Source of the DNA: an uncultured Lachnospiraceae bacterium
GTDB taxonomy: Bacteria; Bacillota; Clostridia; Lachnospirales; Lachnospiraceae
Assembly (NCBI GenBank): GCA_944383765.1
Contig: CALWQT010000010.1
Location: 26,474 to 90,473 of the forward strand
Direction of reading: 5' to 3'
Length of the DNA stretch: 64,000 nt
Every line of letters starts with the position of its first letter. Positions within the stretch are counted from its first letter, which is position 1. Of this stretch, positions 48,922-58,406 are shown piece after piece. The notes beneath the pieces are model-generated. The model had not been told where the DNA came from and made no database searches. It saw nothing but the letters and a program-made list of their open reading frames with translations. The position numbers were made by a program, and so were the translations under genes.

Positions 48922-50262
48922 ATGAAAGAATGCGATATACTGCTAAAAAACTGCTCGGTTCTTACAGAACAAATGGAGATTGTGGAACATCGTTCCGTTG
49001 CCATAAAAGGAACAACCATCTGTGAGATTGGGGCGGCAGAGGAGATAAACCTGACCTATACAGCCCCGACAGAGCTGGACGTAGAGGGAAATCTGGTACT
49101 TCCCGGGTTTATTGACGGTCATACCCATACTTGTCAGCAGTTATTAAGAGGAAGGACTGCGGATGAATATCCTATGATATGGACCAGATTTCTGGTTCCG
49201 TTTGAGAGTAATCTTTCCCCTGAAGATGTAAGAGTGTCAGCCAGGCTGCACTGCCTGGAGATGATCAAAGCAGGTTTTACTGCTTTTGCGGATGCAGGAG
49301 GCGTCCATATGGACCAGGTGGCGGAAGCGGTGCTGGAAATGGGAATGAGGGCGGCGTTGTGTCCCTCTACCATGGATATGGGAAATGTGGTCGCAGGGGA
49401 AATGAAGCGAAGCACAGAAGACTGCATAAAGGCAACTGAAGAATTGTATGACCGTTATCAGGGGACAGGAGAGGGACGTATCGATATATGGTTTGGTATC
49501 CGTCAGTTGATGACCTGTTCCAGAAAGCTGGTTGAAACCATTGTAGAGCAGGCGGAAAGGCTGGATACAGGGATTCATATGCATTTATGTGAGCATAAAG
49601 ATGAAGTGAGTTTCTGCCTTCAGAATTATGGGAAGCGTCCGGTAGAATTTCTGCAGGAGGTAGGCGCCTTGACTTCCAGGCTGCTGACGGCTCATAATGT
49701 GCTGCTGACAGAAAAAGACATTGGTTTGATGGCAGAACATGGAGTGCATCCGGTTATTTGTCCGATGGCAAATTTTATCAATCATGGATTTCCAAAGATT
49801 CCGTCCATGCTGGAACATGAACTTTCTCCGGCGATGGGATGTGACGGAGCTTCTCATATTGCATTGGATATGTTTACGCAGATGAGGGCCTTAAAAGCTG
49901 GGGTGATGGCTCAATGGGGGCTTCCGGTCTTTGACCCGGTGGCAATGCCAAACCCTCGGCTGCTGGAAATGGTTACTTTAGGAGGAGCAAAGGCTATCCG
50001 TAAAGAAGATTGTCTGGGAACTGTAGCAGAAGGGAAGAAAGCGGATCTGATCGTAATGGATATCAGCGGACCCCATATGCAGCCTTCTCAGGCAATGATA
50101 AATACGCTGGTCAGCGCAGGGAACAGTCATGATATTCTTCATTCTGTCATTGATGGAAAGCTGATTATGAAAGACCGCTGCGTACTAGGCATAGATGAGG
50201 AGAAGATCATTGCTGATGCCCGGCAGCACATGGAAGCAATCAACAGAAGAGCAAATATCTGA
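48922..50262 (+). CDS. Amidohydrolase, probable purine-like or heterocycle deaminase
   Basis: A 446-residue amidohydrolase-superfamily enzyme of the cytosine-deaminase/chlorohydrolase/SsnA type. Metal and catalytic residues are visible: GHTHT (H-x-H) near residue 66, HMHLCEHKDE near 215, TAHNVLL near 257 and the Asp in MGCDGASH near 310. The C-terminal LGTVAEGKKADLIVMD returns to the small beta domain. Enzymes of this group deaminate nucleobases, nucleosides, SAH or similar heterocycles. In this operon a nucleobase or nucleoside substrate is likely, but the exact one cannot be read. Confidence 0.85.
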   Translation: MKECDILLKNCSVLTEQMEIVEHRSVAIKGTTICEIGAAEEINLTYTAPTELDVEGNLVLPGFIDGHTHTCQQLLRGRTADEYPMIWTRFLVPFESNLSPEDVRVSARLHCLEMIKAGFTAFADAGGVHMDQVAEAVLEMGMRAALCPSTMDMGNVVAGEMKRSTEDCIKATEELYDRYQGTGEGRIDIWFGIRQLMTCSRKLVETIVEQAERLDTGIHMHLCEHKDEVSFCLQNYGKRPVEFLQEVGALTSRLLTAHNVLLTEKDIGLMAEHGVHPVICPMANFINHGFPKIPSMLEHELSPAMGCDGASHIALDMFTQMRALKAGVMAQWGLPVFDPVAMPNPRLLEMVTLGGAKAIRKEDCLGTVAEGKKADLIVMDISGPHMQPSQAMINTLVSAGNSHDILHSVIDGKLIMKDRCVLGIDEEKIIADARQHMEAINRRANI

Positions 50263-50319
50263 TAAAGTCCGGTGGCTTTTGAAGACTGCTGAGGGTAGGT
50301 AGGCGGAAAGGAGAAATGG

Positions 50320-51843
50320 ATGGAACATTTACTAGAAGTCAGAGATGTGACCAAAATCTATGAGGGGGGAATTCTGGCAAACCACAATGTGAACTTCACA
50401 GTGGAAAAGGGAGAGATCCATGCGCTGGTGGGAGAGAATGGTGCCGGGAAGAGTACTCTTATGAAAATGCTCTATGGGTTGGAGGATATCACTTCCGGAC
50501 ACATTTATATGAATGGAGAGGAATTGAAGTTTTCTTCCAGTAAAGACGCTATTGACCATGGTATCGGAATGGTCCATCAGCATTTCATGCTGGTAGATTC
50601 CCTGACGGGAGCGGAAAATATGATGCTGGGTCTGAAGAAAACCAGCTTTATCTCGAATCGGAAACGGGATATTGAGATCACCAATGAGGTGGCAAAACAG
50701 TATAACTTTGATATTGACGCTGGAAGGCGTGTCAGAGATATGAGCGTAGGTATGAAACAAAAGCTGGAGATTTTAAAGATTCTGTACCGCAGCGCTCAGC
50801 TTATCATTCTGGACGAGCCTACAGCTGTTCTGACACCGCAGGAAACAGAGGAATTATTTGAACGTTTCTTGGATTTGAAAAAGAGAGGAATGACGATTAT
50901 CTTCATTTCCCATAAGCTGAACGAAGTGAAGCGGATCAGTGACCGTATCACGGTACTGAAGGGCGGAGTCACAAAGGGGACTTATCTGACCAAAGATGTA
51001 TCGGAAGAAGATATTTCCAACCTGATGGTAGGACGGGAAATTTCCTTCGATTATGATAAACCGGAAGTGAAACCGACGGAAACGGTGCTGAAGGTCAGCA
51101 ATCTGAAGTATGTGGATAAATTTAAGGTTCCGAAGATTTCCGGTGTCAGCTTTGAAGTGCGCAGAGGAGAGATCGTGGGAATTGCCGGTGTGGAAGGAAA
51201 CGGGCAGAGTGAGCTGATTTCCATTATTACCGGAAATATGAAAGCAATCGATGGACAAGTGTTCCTGAATGGAAAAGATATTACCCATGAGTCGGTAGGA
51301 AATATCCGAAAGACAGGAATGTCCCATGTACCTGAAGATCGAATGATCGATGGCTGTGCTCCTGAAATGACCGTACAGGAAAACCTTACCGTATCCAATA
51401 TTGATACCTTCAGCAATAAATTTGGAATGATACAGAATGGGAAAGTGAAAGAGTTCTGTAAAAGGCAGATTGAGGAATTTAATGTTAAGACTATGGACGA
51501 AAATCAGGCGATCGGAAGCCTGTCCGGAGGAAATATTCAGAAGGTCATTGTTGCCAGGGAGTTTAAAGCTGACAGCAATCTTCTGGTGCTGAACCAGCCC
51601 ACCCGTGGTGTAGACGTGGGAGCGATTTCCTTCATACATTCAAAAATCCTTGAAATGCGCAGTGATAATAAGGCAATTCTTCTGGTATCTGCTGACCTGA
51701 ACGAGCTGATCTCCCTGAGTGACCGGATCCTGGTTATGCATAAAGGAAAGATCGTAGGTGCTTTGAATAACTCACCAAAGGTAACAGAACAGGAACTGGG
51801 CCTTTATATGCTGGGATTAAAAAAACAGGAAGGGTTGGGATAA
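50320..51843 (+). CDS. Nucleoside ABC transporter ATP-binding protein (NupO/YufO type)
   Basis: A 507-residue ATPase with two ABC domains in tandem, as in sugar and nucleoside importers. The first Walker A is GENGAGKST near residue 36 with signature SVGMKQKLEIL; Walker B is LIILDEPTAVLTPQE. The second half has the degenerate GVEGNGQSEL P-loop and signature LSGGNIQKVIVAREF. It drives the permease pair encoded three and four positions away. The AAAGGAGAAATGG ribosome binding site supports ATG 50320. Confidence 0.95.
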   Translation: MEHLLEVRDVTKIYEGGILANHNVNFTVEKGEIHALVGENGAGKSTLMKMLYGLEDITSGHIYMNGEELKFSSSKDAIDHGIGMVHQHFMLVDSLTGAENMMLGLKKTSFISNRKRDIEITNEVAKQYNFDIDAGRRVRDMSVGMKQKLEILKILYRSAQLIILDEPTAVLTPQETEELFERFLDLKKRGMTIIFISHKLNEVKRISDRITVLKGGVTKGTYLTKDVSEEDISNLMVGREISFDYDKPEVKPTETVLKVSNLKYVDKFKVPKISGVSFEVRRGEIVGIAGVEGNGQSELISIITGNMKAIDGQVFLNGKDITHESVGNIRKTGMSHVPEDRMIDGCAPEMTVQENLTVSNIDTFSNKFGMIQNGKVKEFCKRQIEEFNVKTMDENQAIGSLSGGNIQKVIVAREFKADSNLLVLNQPTRGVDVGAISFIHSKILEMRSDNKAILLVSADLNELISLSDRILVMHKGKIVGALNNSPKVTEQELGLYMLGLKKQEGLG

Positions 51844-51846
51844 AGC

Positions 51847-52944
51847 ATGGAAAAGAAAAATCGAAAAAAATTTGATATTATGAACTATTTCGGTGCGATC
51901 AGAACCATAGCGGCTCTCCTTCTTTCGATGCTGCTGGTATTTGTGATTATCTTATTTGTCAGTGAAACACCTGGACTGGCTATTCAGAAACTGATGCTGG
52001 GACCGCTTGAGACAAAGAGAAGCTTTTTTAACGTAATTGTCAGGGCAATCCCTCTGGTATTTACCGGTTTAGGGTTGACACTCTGCTTGAAAAGCGGTAT
52101 TTTCAATATCAGTTCGGATGCGTCCTTCTATATGGGAGCCGTAGTGGCAACAGCGATCGCCATTTCCTGGCCTCTTCCGAATATTGTGCATCAGACAGTC
52201 CTGATTCTGGCTGCTGGTATTATTGGCGGACTGATTTCCATGCTGCCGGTTATCATTAACAAGTATACGAAAGTGAATCCGGTTGTACTCGCCATTATGG
52301 CCAACTCTATTTTCTACTATTTTGGTCTATCCATTATCAGTACGTTCTTTTTGGAAAAGAGCGGAAGCTGGGGAAGTTATAAGTTCCCGGACGATGCCAG
52401 ACTGGGAACCATGGTCAAAGGGACTTCTCTGCATTATGGTTTTGTGATCGTAATCTTTGTAACGATATTTGTCATCTTCCTGATGAATAAGACTTCCTTT
52501 GGTTATAAAGTACGGGTTACCGGAAGTAATCCTGCTTTTGCCAAAGCATCCGGTATCCGTACTGGTTTTATCATTCTGATCGCTCAGTTTATCGGCGGCG
52601 CTATTGCCGGTATGGGTGGAGCGATTGAGATGGTAGGTGTATACAAACGTTTCCAGTGGCAGACCCAGACCGCATATGTATGGGACGGTCTTTTGATTTA
52701 CATGCTGGCTAACGGCAATCCTACCTTTATTCCGCTGACGGCATTCTTTATCGCTTATCTTCGTGTAGGAGCGGAAATCATGTCTAGAGCAGCGGATCTG
52801 GATCCGGAAATTGTTACATTCCTTCAGGGCATTATCATCCTGCTGGTGGCATCTCAAAGATTTTTATACTTTATCAAGAAACGTCATGATCAGAAGGTGT
52901 CTCTGAAACAGGCAGAAGCAGAGGAAGGAGGTGCTGCAGCATGA
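51847..52944 (+). CDS. Nucleoside ABC transporter permease (NupP/YufP type)
   Basis: A 365-residue membrane permease of the BPD_transp_2 family with about nine helices. The basic MEKKNRKKF start precedes the first helix. The conserved SGIFNISSDASFYMGA segment near residue 80 and the VRVTGSNPAFAKASGI cytoplasmic loop near 220 match nucleoside and branched-chain permeases. It starts three bases after the ATPase gene and overlaps the second permease by four bases. Confidence 0.93.
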   Translation: MEKKNRKKFDIMNYFGAIRTIAALLLSMLLVFVIILFVSETPGLAIQKLMLGPLETKRSFFNVIVRAIPLVFTGLGLTLCLKSGIFNISSDASFYMGAVVATAIAISWPLPNIVHQTVLILAAGIIGGLISMLPVIINKYTKVNPVVLAIMANSIFYYFGLSIISTFFLEKSGSWGSYKFPDDARLGTMVKGTSLHYGFVIVIFVTIFVIFLMNKTSFGYKVRVTGSNPAFAKASGIRTGFIILIAQFIGGAIAGMGGAIEMVGVYKRFQWQTQTAYVWDGLLIYMLANGNPTFIPLTAFFIAYLRVGAEIMSRAADLDPEIVTFLQGIIILLVASQRFLYFIKKRHDQKVSLKQAEAEEGGAAA

Positions 52945-53882
52945 TGCAGTTTTTCTTATCGCCGACATTCTGGAAAACTGTGTTGGCCAGTACGACCCCG
53001 GTAATGCTGGCAACTTTGGCAGCTAATATGATGACAAAGTCCGGTATATTCAACCTGGCAATTGAAGGAACCATGCTGATCTGTGCACTGACAGGTGTGG
53101 TTGTCAGCGCTTTTACCCAGAATCTTTGGGTGGGCTGTATTGTAGCAGTGGCTATGGGAATTGCAGTTTCCTTTATATTTGGTTATTTTGCATTGATCAT
53201 GAAAGGTGCCATGAATGCCTGCGGCGTTGCCCTGAATCTGGTAGCAAGCGGTGGAACCGTATTTGTTCTGGTTATGCTCACTGGAAGCAAGGCAAACTCC
53301 AGTGCTTTGAGGAGCCTTACATTCCCGGTAGTGGATATTCCTATATTAAAAGATATCCCTGTTCTGGGAACGATTTTTTCCGGACAGAATATGGTTACCT
53401 ATATCGGATGGGTGATCGTGATCCTGACTTCATGGATGCTGTATAAAACAAAACTGGGTATCAATATCCGGGCTGTAGGTGAAAATCCGGCGGCAGCTAA
53501 GGCAGCTGGTCTGAATGTAATCTTTTACCAGTTTGTAGCTCTGGCTATCTGTGGAGTTGCCTGCTCTTTTGGCGGAATGTATTTATCCATGGGAGCTTTG
53601 AAGTCCTTTACCACAGGAATGGTAGCCGGCAGAGGATATATGTCCCTTGCTATGGACGCTATGAGCCAGGGAAATCCCATTGTAGGCTGTTTAAGTTCCC
53701 TGCTGTATGGATTCTCGGATACGATAACCGTATATCTTCAGCTGTACAGTAAGATTGACCTGAAGCTGATTGATGCGTTCCCATATCTGTTTATCATCGT
53801 GGTACTGATCATTATCCAGACAATACGGAAAACGATAGCCCACAGAAAAGAAAAGCTTGCAAGCCTTCAACAGGCTTCATGA
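52941..53882 (+). CDS. Nucleoside ABC transporter permease (NupQ/YufQ type)
   Basis: A 313-residue second permease of the same family. MMTKSGIFNLAIEGTMLICAL near residue 32 and the loop IRAVGENPAAAKAAGLNV near 175 are typical. It pairs with the preceding permease to form the membrane channel. Its start overlaps the previous stop (ATGA). Confidence 0.93.
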   Translation: MMQFFLSPTFWKTVLASTTPVMLATLAANMMTKSGIFNLAIEGTMLICALTGVVVSAFTQNLWVGCIVAVAMGIAVSFIFGYFALIMKGAMNACGVALNLVASGGTVFVLVMLTGSKANSSALRSLTFPVVDIPILKDIPVLGTIFSGQNMVTYIGWVIVILTSWMLYKTKLGINIRAVGENPAAAKAAGLNVIFYQFVALAICGVACSFGGMYLSMGALKSFTTGMVAGRGYMSLAMDAMSQGNPIVGCLSSLLYGFSDTITVYLQLYSKIDLKLIDAFPYLFIIVVLIIIQTIRKTIAHRKEKLASLQQAS

Positions 53883-53911
53883 TAGAAAACAATTTTAAGG
53901 AGGAATAAAAA

Positions 53912-54499
53912 ATGGCACAGGAATATTATGATCCGTGGTCAAACACAAAAACGAAGAATGGTCTTGAGGCAGATCTGGTTATCTCTGCAATGCAGAAATG
54001 TATCCGTAGAGGTGAGGAAGAACTGGCACTTCGTATGGCTTATGAGCTGTATATCACTTCCACATTCCATGAGGAGAAAATGTGGAACCGTCTGCTGGTG
54101 ATTTCTGTTGAGGATGTAGGATTTGGCGACACCCAGGCTCCTGTATTCGTAAAGACTATGTATGATCTGCATAAGGAATATCCGTATATGGACGGAGACC
54201 GCCCGATCTTCTTTATGCATGCAATCCGTTATATGTGCAAATGCCAGAAGGAGCGTTCCACAGACCATATCAAGAACATTATCATGAAAGAGTTCCAGAA
54301 TGGTTATGTTCCGGAAATCCCAGATTATGCCATTGATATGCATACCATTCAGGGAAGAGCAAGAGGCAGAGACGTATTCTATTTCCTGGATGAAGCCAGC
54401 AAGGTAATTCCTTTATGGGATAATTATGATGATTCTTATCGTCAGAAGCTGTATGAGATGTGCAAAAAAGAAGCAGAAGACGAAAAGAAAAATAAATAA
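53912..54499 (+). CDS. Stand-alone RarA/MgsA C-terminal-like helical protein
   Basis: A 195-residue soluble, mostly helical protein. Its core, VISAMQKCIRRGEEELALRMAYELY then RLLVISVEDVGFGD, resembles the tetramerisation/clamp-loader-like C-terminal part of the AAA+ protein RarA (MgsA), where LISALHKSVRG and ASEDVG occur. The RarA ATPase domain is absent. The tail (KKEAEDEKKNK) is very charged. It sits between the second permease and the binding protein of a nucleoside importer and is clearly translated (AAGGAGGAATAAAAA before ATG). Why an orphan piece of this kind is kept in a transport operon is unknown. I assign no function. Confidence 0.75.
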   Translation: MAQEYYDPWSNTKTKNGLEADLVISAMQKCIRRGEEELALRMAYELYITSTFHEEKMWNRLLVISVEDVGFGDTQAPVFVKTMYDLHKEYPYMDGDRPIFFMHAIRYMCKCQKERSTDHIKNIIMKEFQNGYVPEIPDYAIDMHTIQGRARGRDVFYFLDEASKVIPLWDNYDDSYRQKLYEMCKKEAEDEKKNK

Positions 54500-54536
54500 T
54501 CTTACATACTAATTTATTTTAAGGAGGAGTTGTATT

Positions 54537-55709
54537 ATGAAAAACTGGAAACGTTTTGCAGCATTAGGTATGGCAGTTGCAGTAACTGGCGGAATGATGA
54601 CAGGCTGCGGCGGCTCAGACACTGCAGAGGAGACGACTACTGCTGCTGCGGCAGACGGTGAGACCACAGAAGCTGCTGAGGTAGCAGACAGCGGAGAGAA
54701 GAAAGAGATTTATGTCTTTATCCGTGACAGAGGAGACCTGTCCTACTGGGATAGCATGGCAGAAGGTGCAGACCGTGCCGTTACTGATTATGCAGACCGC
54801 GCCAATGTTCATGTTGTAGAAACCACAGCAGATGTTCAGGCAAACCTTCAGGCTATGTATGAAGCTGCAGATGCAGGTGCTGATCTGATCATTACCGCTT
54901 CTGACTTTAAGGATAACGTAGTAGAAGTTTCCAACGAATATGCAGATATTGCATTTACCATCATCAGTGAGGACATCATTGACCAGTGTGAAAACGGAAA
55001 CGTATACGGTGTAGACTTTGCTACCAGCCAGGCTGCTTATCTGGGCGGAATCGTTGCAGCTGATATTGCTGCTACAGGAACCGATACAGTAGAAGCAAGC
55101 AATGTAATCGGATTTGTAGGTGGAATGGATGAATCCCTTCCGATTCAGGAGTACTTATGGGGATACATTCAGGGTGCAAAAGCTTATAATCCTGATGTAA
55201 AGATCGTATATAACTATGTAGGCGCTTGGAATGACCCGGATACAGCAAAGACACAGTCTATGACACAGTATAACGATGCAGGCGCAGCTGTAATCTTTGC
55301 ATGTGCAGGCGGTTCCGGAAACGGTGTTCACAATGCAGCTGCAGAGGCAGGCAAATATGTACTTGGTGTAGACAGCGATCAGTCTCTTCTTTATGCAGAT
55401 GATCAGGACATCCAATCCCGTTTCGCTACTTCTGTAGTGAAGGAAGTGGGCAATGCAATCTACAACGTAATCGGACGTTACCTGGATGAAGGAACCCTTC
55501 CTTTCGGCGAGTATGAGATCATGGGTCTGGCTGATGGAGCAGTAGGCATTGTTGAGAATGAAGTATTAGATGCTGTTCTTTCCGATCAGGGAAAAGAAGC
55601 TCTGGAAGCTGCAAAAGAAGGCATTGCTGATGGTTCTCTGACTGTAAACAGCGCAATTGGCAAAGAGCAGGATGAGATCAAAGCATTTATTGCTGACAAC
55701 TGCCAGTAA
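54537..55709 (+). CDS. BMP family nucleoside-binding lipoprotein
   Basis: A 390-residue extracellular binding protein of the BMP/Med (PnrA, nucleoside-binding) family. The signal peptide ends at the lipobox MTGC with Cys24, then a Thr/Glu/Ala-rich linker to about residue 55. Typical segments are VFIRDRGDLSYWDSMAEG near 60, IGFVGGMDESLPIQEYLWGYIQGAK near 185 and VIFACAGGSGNGVHNAAAEAGKYVLGVDSDQS near 238. It is the receptor for the ABC importer in the same operon and is the last gene before a strong terminator. Confidence 0.94.
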   Translation: MKNWKRFAALGMAVAVTGGMMTGCGGSDTAEETTTAAAADGETTEAAEVADSGEKKEIYVFIRDRGDLSYWDSMAEGADRAVTDYADRANVHVVETTADVQANLQAMYEAADAGADLIITASDFKDNVVEVSNEYADIAFTIISEDIIDQCENGNVYGVDFATSQAAYLGGIVAADIAATGTDTVEASNVIGFVGGMDESLPIQEYLWGYIQGAKAYNPDVKIVYNYVGAWNDPDTAKTQSMTQYNDAGAAVIFACAGGSGNGVHNAAAEAGKYVLGVDSDQSLLYADDQDIQSRFATSVVKEVGNAIYNVIGRYLDEGTLPFGEYEIMGLADGAVGIVENEVLDAVLSDQGKEALEAAKEGIADGSLTVNSAIGKEQDEIKAFIADNCQ

Positions 55710-55740
55710 TAAAACAGAGGATTCCGGTAAAAGGGATAAT

Positions 55741-55775
55741 AAAAAGGACGCGGAAAACTTTTCCGCGTCCTTTTT
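55741..55775. terminator. Bidirectional terminator, nucleoside operon and nagB
   Basis: Near-perfect 35-nt palindrome centred on 55758 (AAAAAGGACGCGG arm and its complement), with A-tract and T-tract. It serves the convergent operon and nagB. Confidence 0.93.
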
Positions 55776-55785
55776 CTATCTGTTA

Positions 55786-56529
55786 TTAAAATACTCCTTT
55801 TTCTTTTGCCAGAGATAAGGCATCGCTGTCGGCAATGATCACTGCATTCTGGTGAAGCTGAAGAATAGAAGCCGGCACATGAGGAGTGACCGGACCAAAG
55901 CAGGAATCATAAACAGCCTGAGCTTTTCCGGTACCGGATGCCAGCAGAAGCACCTGTTTTGCTGACATGATATTGCCGATTCCCATGGTATACGCAGATT
56001 TCGGAACTTCATCAATAGAAGAGAAGAATCTGGCGTTGGCCTCGATGGTGCTCTGAGCCAGGGAAACGCAATGGGTATCACAGATAAATTCTTCGCAGGG
56101 TTCGTTAAAGCCGATATGGCCGTTTCCGCCGATGCCAAGAAGCTGTAAGTCAATGCCGCCCATAGAACGGATCAGAGCGTTATAATCGGCACAGGCTTTG
56201 TCAGAATCGGCTTCCAGGCCATTCGGTACATGGGTGCGGGTTTTATCAATATTTACATGATCGAACAGGTTATGATTCATGAAGTAGCGATAACTCTGGT
56301 CATTATCTTCTGATAAGCCTTTGTATTCATCAAGGTTAATAGAAGAAACCTGGGAAAAATCCAATTCTCCTTTTTCGTATTTTTTGATCAGTTCCTTGTA
56401 AGCGCCTACAGGAGTAGAACCGGTAGCAAGACCAAGGACACAGTCAGGTTTTAACAGGATCTGGGCAGCGATGATGTCGGCAGCCTTACGGCTCAATTCC
56501 TCATAATTTTTTACTTCATAAATTCGCAT
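55786..56529 (-). CDS. nagB: Glucosamine-6-phosphate deaminase
   Basis: A 247-residue NagB that converts glucosamine-6-phosphate to fructose-6-phosphate and ammonia. LGLATGSTPVGAYKEL lies near residue 32, the catalytic NLDEYKGL near 65-72 and GIGGNGHIGFNEP near 131-143. It works with nagA, which lies 4.4 kb away on the opposite strand. Its own promoter is TGGAAA-N17-TATAAT, and AAAAGGAGAATCTGTT is the ribosome binding site. Confidence 0.96.
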   Translation of the reverse strand: MRIYEVKNYEELSRKAADIIAAQILLKPDCVLGLATGSTPVGAYKELIKKYEKGELDFSQVSSINLDEYKGLSEDNDQSYRYFMNHNLFDHVNIDKTRTHVPNGLEADSDKACADYNALIRSMGGIDLQLLGIGGNGHIGFNEPCEEFICDTHCVSLAQSTIEANARFFSSIDEVPKSAYTMGIGNIMSAKQVLLLASGTGKAQAVYDSCFGPVTPHVPASILQLHQNAVIIADSDALSLAKEKGVF

Positions 56530-56572
56530 AACAGATTCTCCTTTTCATGGTTGTTTGAAATAAGTTTCTTTC

Positions 56573-56601
56573 ATTATAATCCATTTCCGGGATAATTTCC
56601 A
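56573..56601 (-). promoter_or_regulatory. Promoter for nagB
   Basis: On the minus strand TGGAAA (56596-56601) and TATAAT (56573-56578) are separated by 17 bp. Confidence 0.7.
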
Positions 56602-56638
56602 CCTTATTATGAAAATCCAATCAGGGAGAAGAGATGGC

Positions 56639-56705
56639 AAAAAAATAAGCCAGGGAAAACCCTGGCAAAACGAAGGAGAACCGACAGGATGGGGATTCCT
56701 GCCGG
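56639..56705 (-). terminator. Terminator plus second hairpin upstream of nagB (possible small RNA end)
   Basis: The perfect stem GCCAGGG-AAAA-CCCTGGC (56649-56666) is followed in the minus direction by a TTATTTTTTT tract, so it ends a minus-strand transcript. A second hairpin (CAGGA/TCCTG with flanking CCG/CGG, 56681-56705) lies just before it. No gene on the minus strand is known to end here. The rest of this 380-bp gap (56530-56909) holds the nagB promoter and AT-rich DNA before the sensor kinase; a TATAAT at 56844-56849 may serve the kinase but its -35 is poor. Confidence 0.6.
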
Positions 56706-56909
56706 CCGGAAATGAAAAAGTGTGCAAAGAGGAATGACCTCCTTACGTTTTCCAGTATAAAAAGAAAATGTGAAAAAAAGGTGTTTTTTTTGTGAACTCT
56801 TAAAGTTTAGAATAGTTTTATAAACGTGATGGGTAAAGTATGATATAATCGTTTCGTAGAGATAAGTAGCGGGAGAGGAAATCTGGTTTATGATACAGGA
56901 GAGAAGATT

Positions 56910-58406
56910 ATGAAACTGAGGACACGGCTGGCAGTTTCTTTCCTTACAGTCACAGTAGTACCGATGCTGTTGATCTGTATGGCGATTTTGGGGCTGAACA
57001 GTTACCAATCTAATCTGATACGGAAAACGTATGGTCTGACAAATCAGACAAATCTGTTGTCAGGTAATTCCATGCAGGTATTTAACCGCTTGACGGAAGC
57101 CAGCCAGGACAAGATCAGGGAAACCATGGAAAATGACCCTGGTCTTTTTGAAGATATGGAATATCTGGAAGAATTGAATGAAACTATGCTGACCAAATAC
57201 GCTTACACCATTGTACGGAAAGGCGATGAACTGATCTATGTGGGCAATACGAAAGCCGGAGAAACAGAATTTTATGATCAGCTTCCGGAATATGGGAGCG
57301 GCGGTGCAGATATTGAAGGCGGGATTTATTTAGATGGTGACAGCCAGCACTTGCTGAAACAGATGGATTTTGTTTTTCCTGACGGAGCAGAAGGCAGTTT
57401 ATTCCTGGTATCCAAAGTGGATGAAGTGATTCCGGAAGTAAAGTCCATGCTGCGGGAGATGATCATATCCGGAATCCTGATTCTGTGTTTTACCGGAATG
57501 GCACTGACTACCTGGGTTTACCGTTCCATCTGGCGTCCTTTGGGCAGGCTTCAGGAAGCCACGAAAAATATCAGGGACGGAAATCTGGATTTTACCTTGG
57601 AAGTAGAAAATCAGGATGAAATAGGTAGGCTGTGCCAGGATTTTGAAGAGATGCGTCTGCGTCTGAAGGAATCGGCGGAAGAGAAGATACAGTATGATAA
57701 AGAGAATAAAGAGCTGATCAGCAATATTTCCCATGATTTAAAAACACCGATTACAGCTATCAAAGGTTATGTGGAAGGAATCATGGACGGAGTGGCGTCT
57801 TCTCCGGAGAAGCTGGATAAATATATCCGTACGATTTACAATAAAGCCAATGATATGGACAGGCTGATCGATGAACTGACCTTTTATTCCAAGATTGATA
57901 CCAACAAAATCCCTTATACATTCTCCAAGATCAATGTGGCAGAGTATTTTGGAGACTGTGTGGAAGAAGTGGGGTTGGATATGGAAGCCAGAGGGATAGA
58001 GCTGGGATATTTCAATTATGTAGACCAGGACGTGGAAGTCATTGCAGATGCAGAGCAGATGAAGCGGGTCATCAATAATATCATCAGCAATTCGGAAAAG
58101 TATATGGATAAAAAGAAGCAGATCATCAATATCAGGATCCGCGATGTAGGAGATTTTATTCAGGTGGGAATCGAAGACAATGGAAAAGGAATCGCGGCCA
58201 GAGACCTTCCGAATATTTTTGACCGCTTTTACCGAACAGATTCTTCCAGAAATTCTTCAAAAGGGGGAAGCGGTATTGGCCTGTCTATCGTGAAGAAGAT
58301 CATAGAAGATCATGGAGGGAGAATCTGGGCTACCAGCAAGGAAGGAATCGGTACAGAAGTCCATTTTGTACTGCGAAAATACCAGGAGGTCATACAAGAT
58401 GAGTAA
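56910..58406 (+). CDS. Sensor histidine kinase
   Basis: A 498-residue membrane kinase. Helix 1 spans about residues 9-29, an extracellular sensor domain 32-182, helix 2 about 184-204 and a HAMP linker 205-258. The phosphorylated His275 is in SNISHDLKTPITAIKGY. The ATPase domain shows INNIISNSEKYM, EDNGKGIAARDLPNIFDRFYR and GGSGIGLSIVKKI. Its end overlaps the response regulator by eight bases. The signal is unknown. Confidence 0.94.
   Translation: MKLRTRLAVSFLTVTVVPMLLICMAILGLNSYQSNLIRKTYGLTNQTNLLSGNSMQVFNRLTEASQDKIRETMENDPGLFEDMEYLEELNETMLTKYAYTIVRKGDELIYVGNTKAGETEFYDQLPEYGSGGADIEGGIYLDGDSQHLLKQMDFVFPDGAEGSLFLVSKVDEVIPEVKSMLREMIISGILILCFTGMALTTWVYRSIWRPLGRLQEATKNIRDGNLDFTLEVENQDEIGRLCQDFEEMRLRLKESAEEKIQYDKENKELISNISHDLKTPITAIKGYVEGIMDGVASSPEKLDKYIRTIYNKANDMDRLIDELTFYSKIDTNKIPYTFSKINVAEYFGDCVEEVGLDMEARGIELGYFNYVDQDVEVIADAEQMKRVINNIISNSEKYMDKKKQIINIRIRDVGDFIQVGIEDNGKGIAARDLPNIFDRFYRTDSSRNSSKGGSGIGLSIVKKIIEDHGGRIWATSKEGIGTEVHFVLRKYQEVIQDE

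Noticed and set aside
56545..56727. 60-codon minus-strand frame with AGGAGGT before a TTG
   Set aside because: The frame crosses a strong terminator hairpin and the nagB promoter. The encoded peptide shows no recognisable pattern; a small RNA explains the region better.
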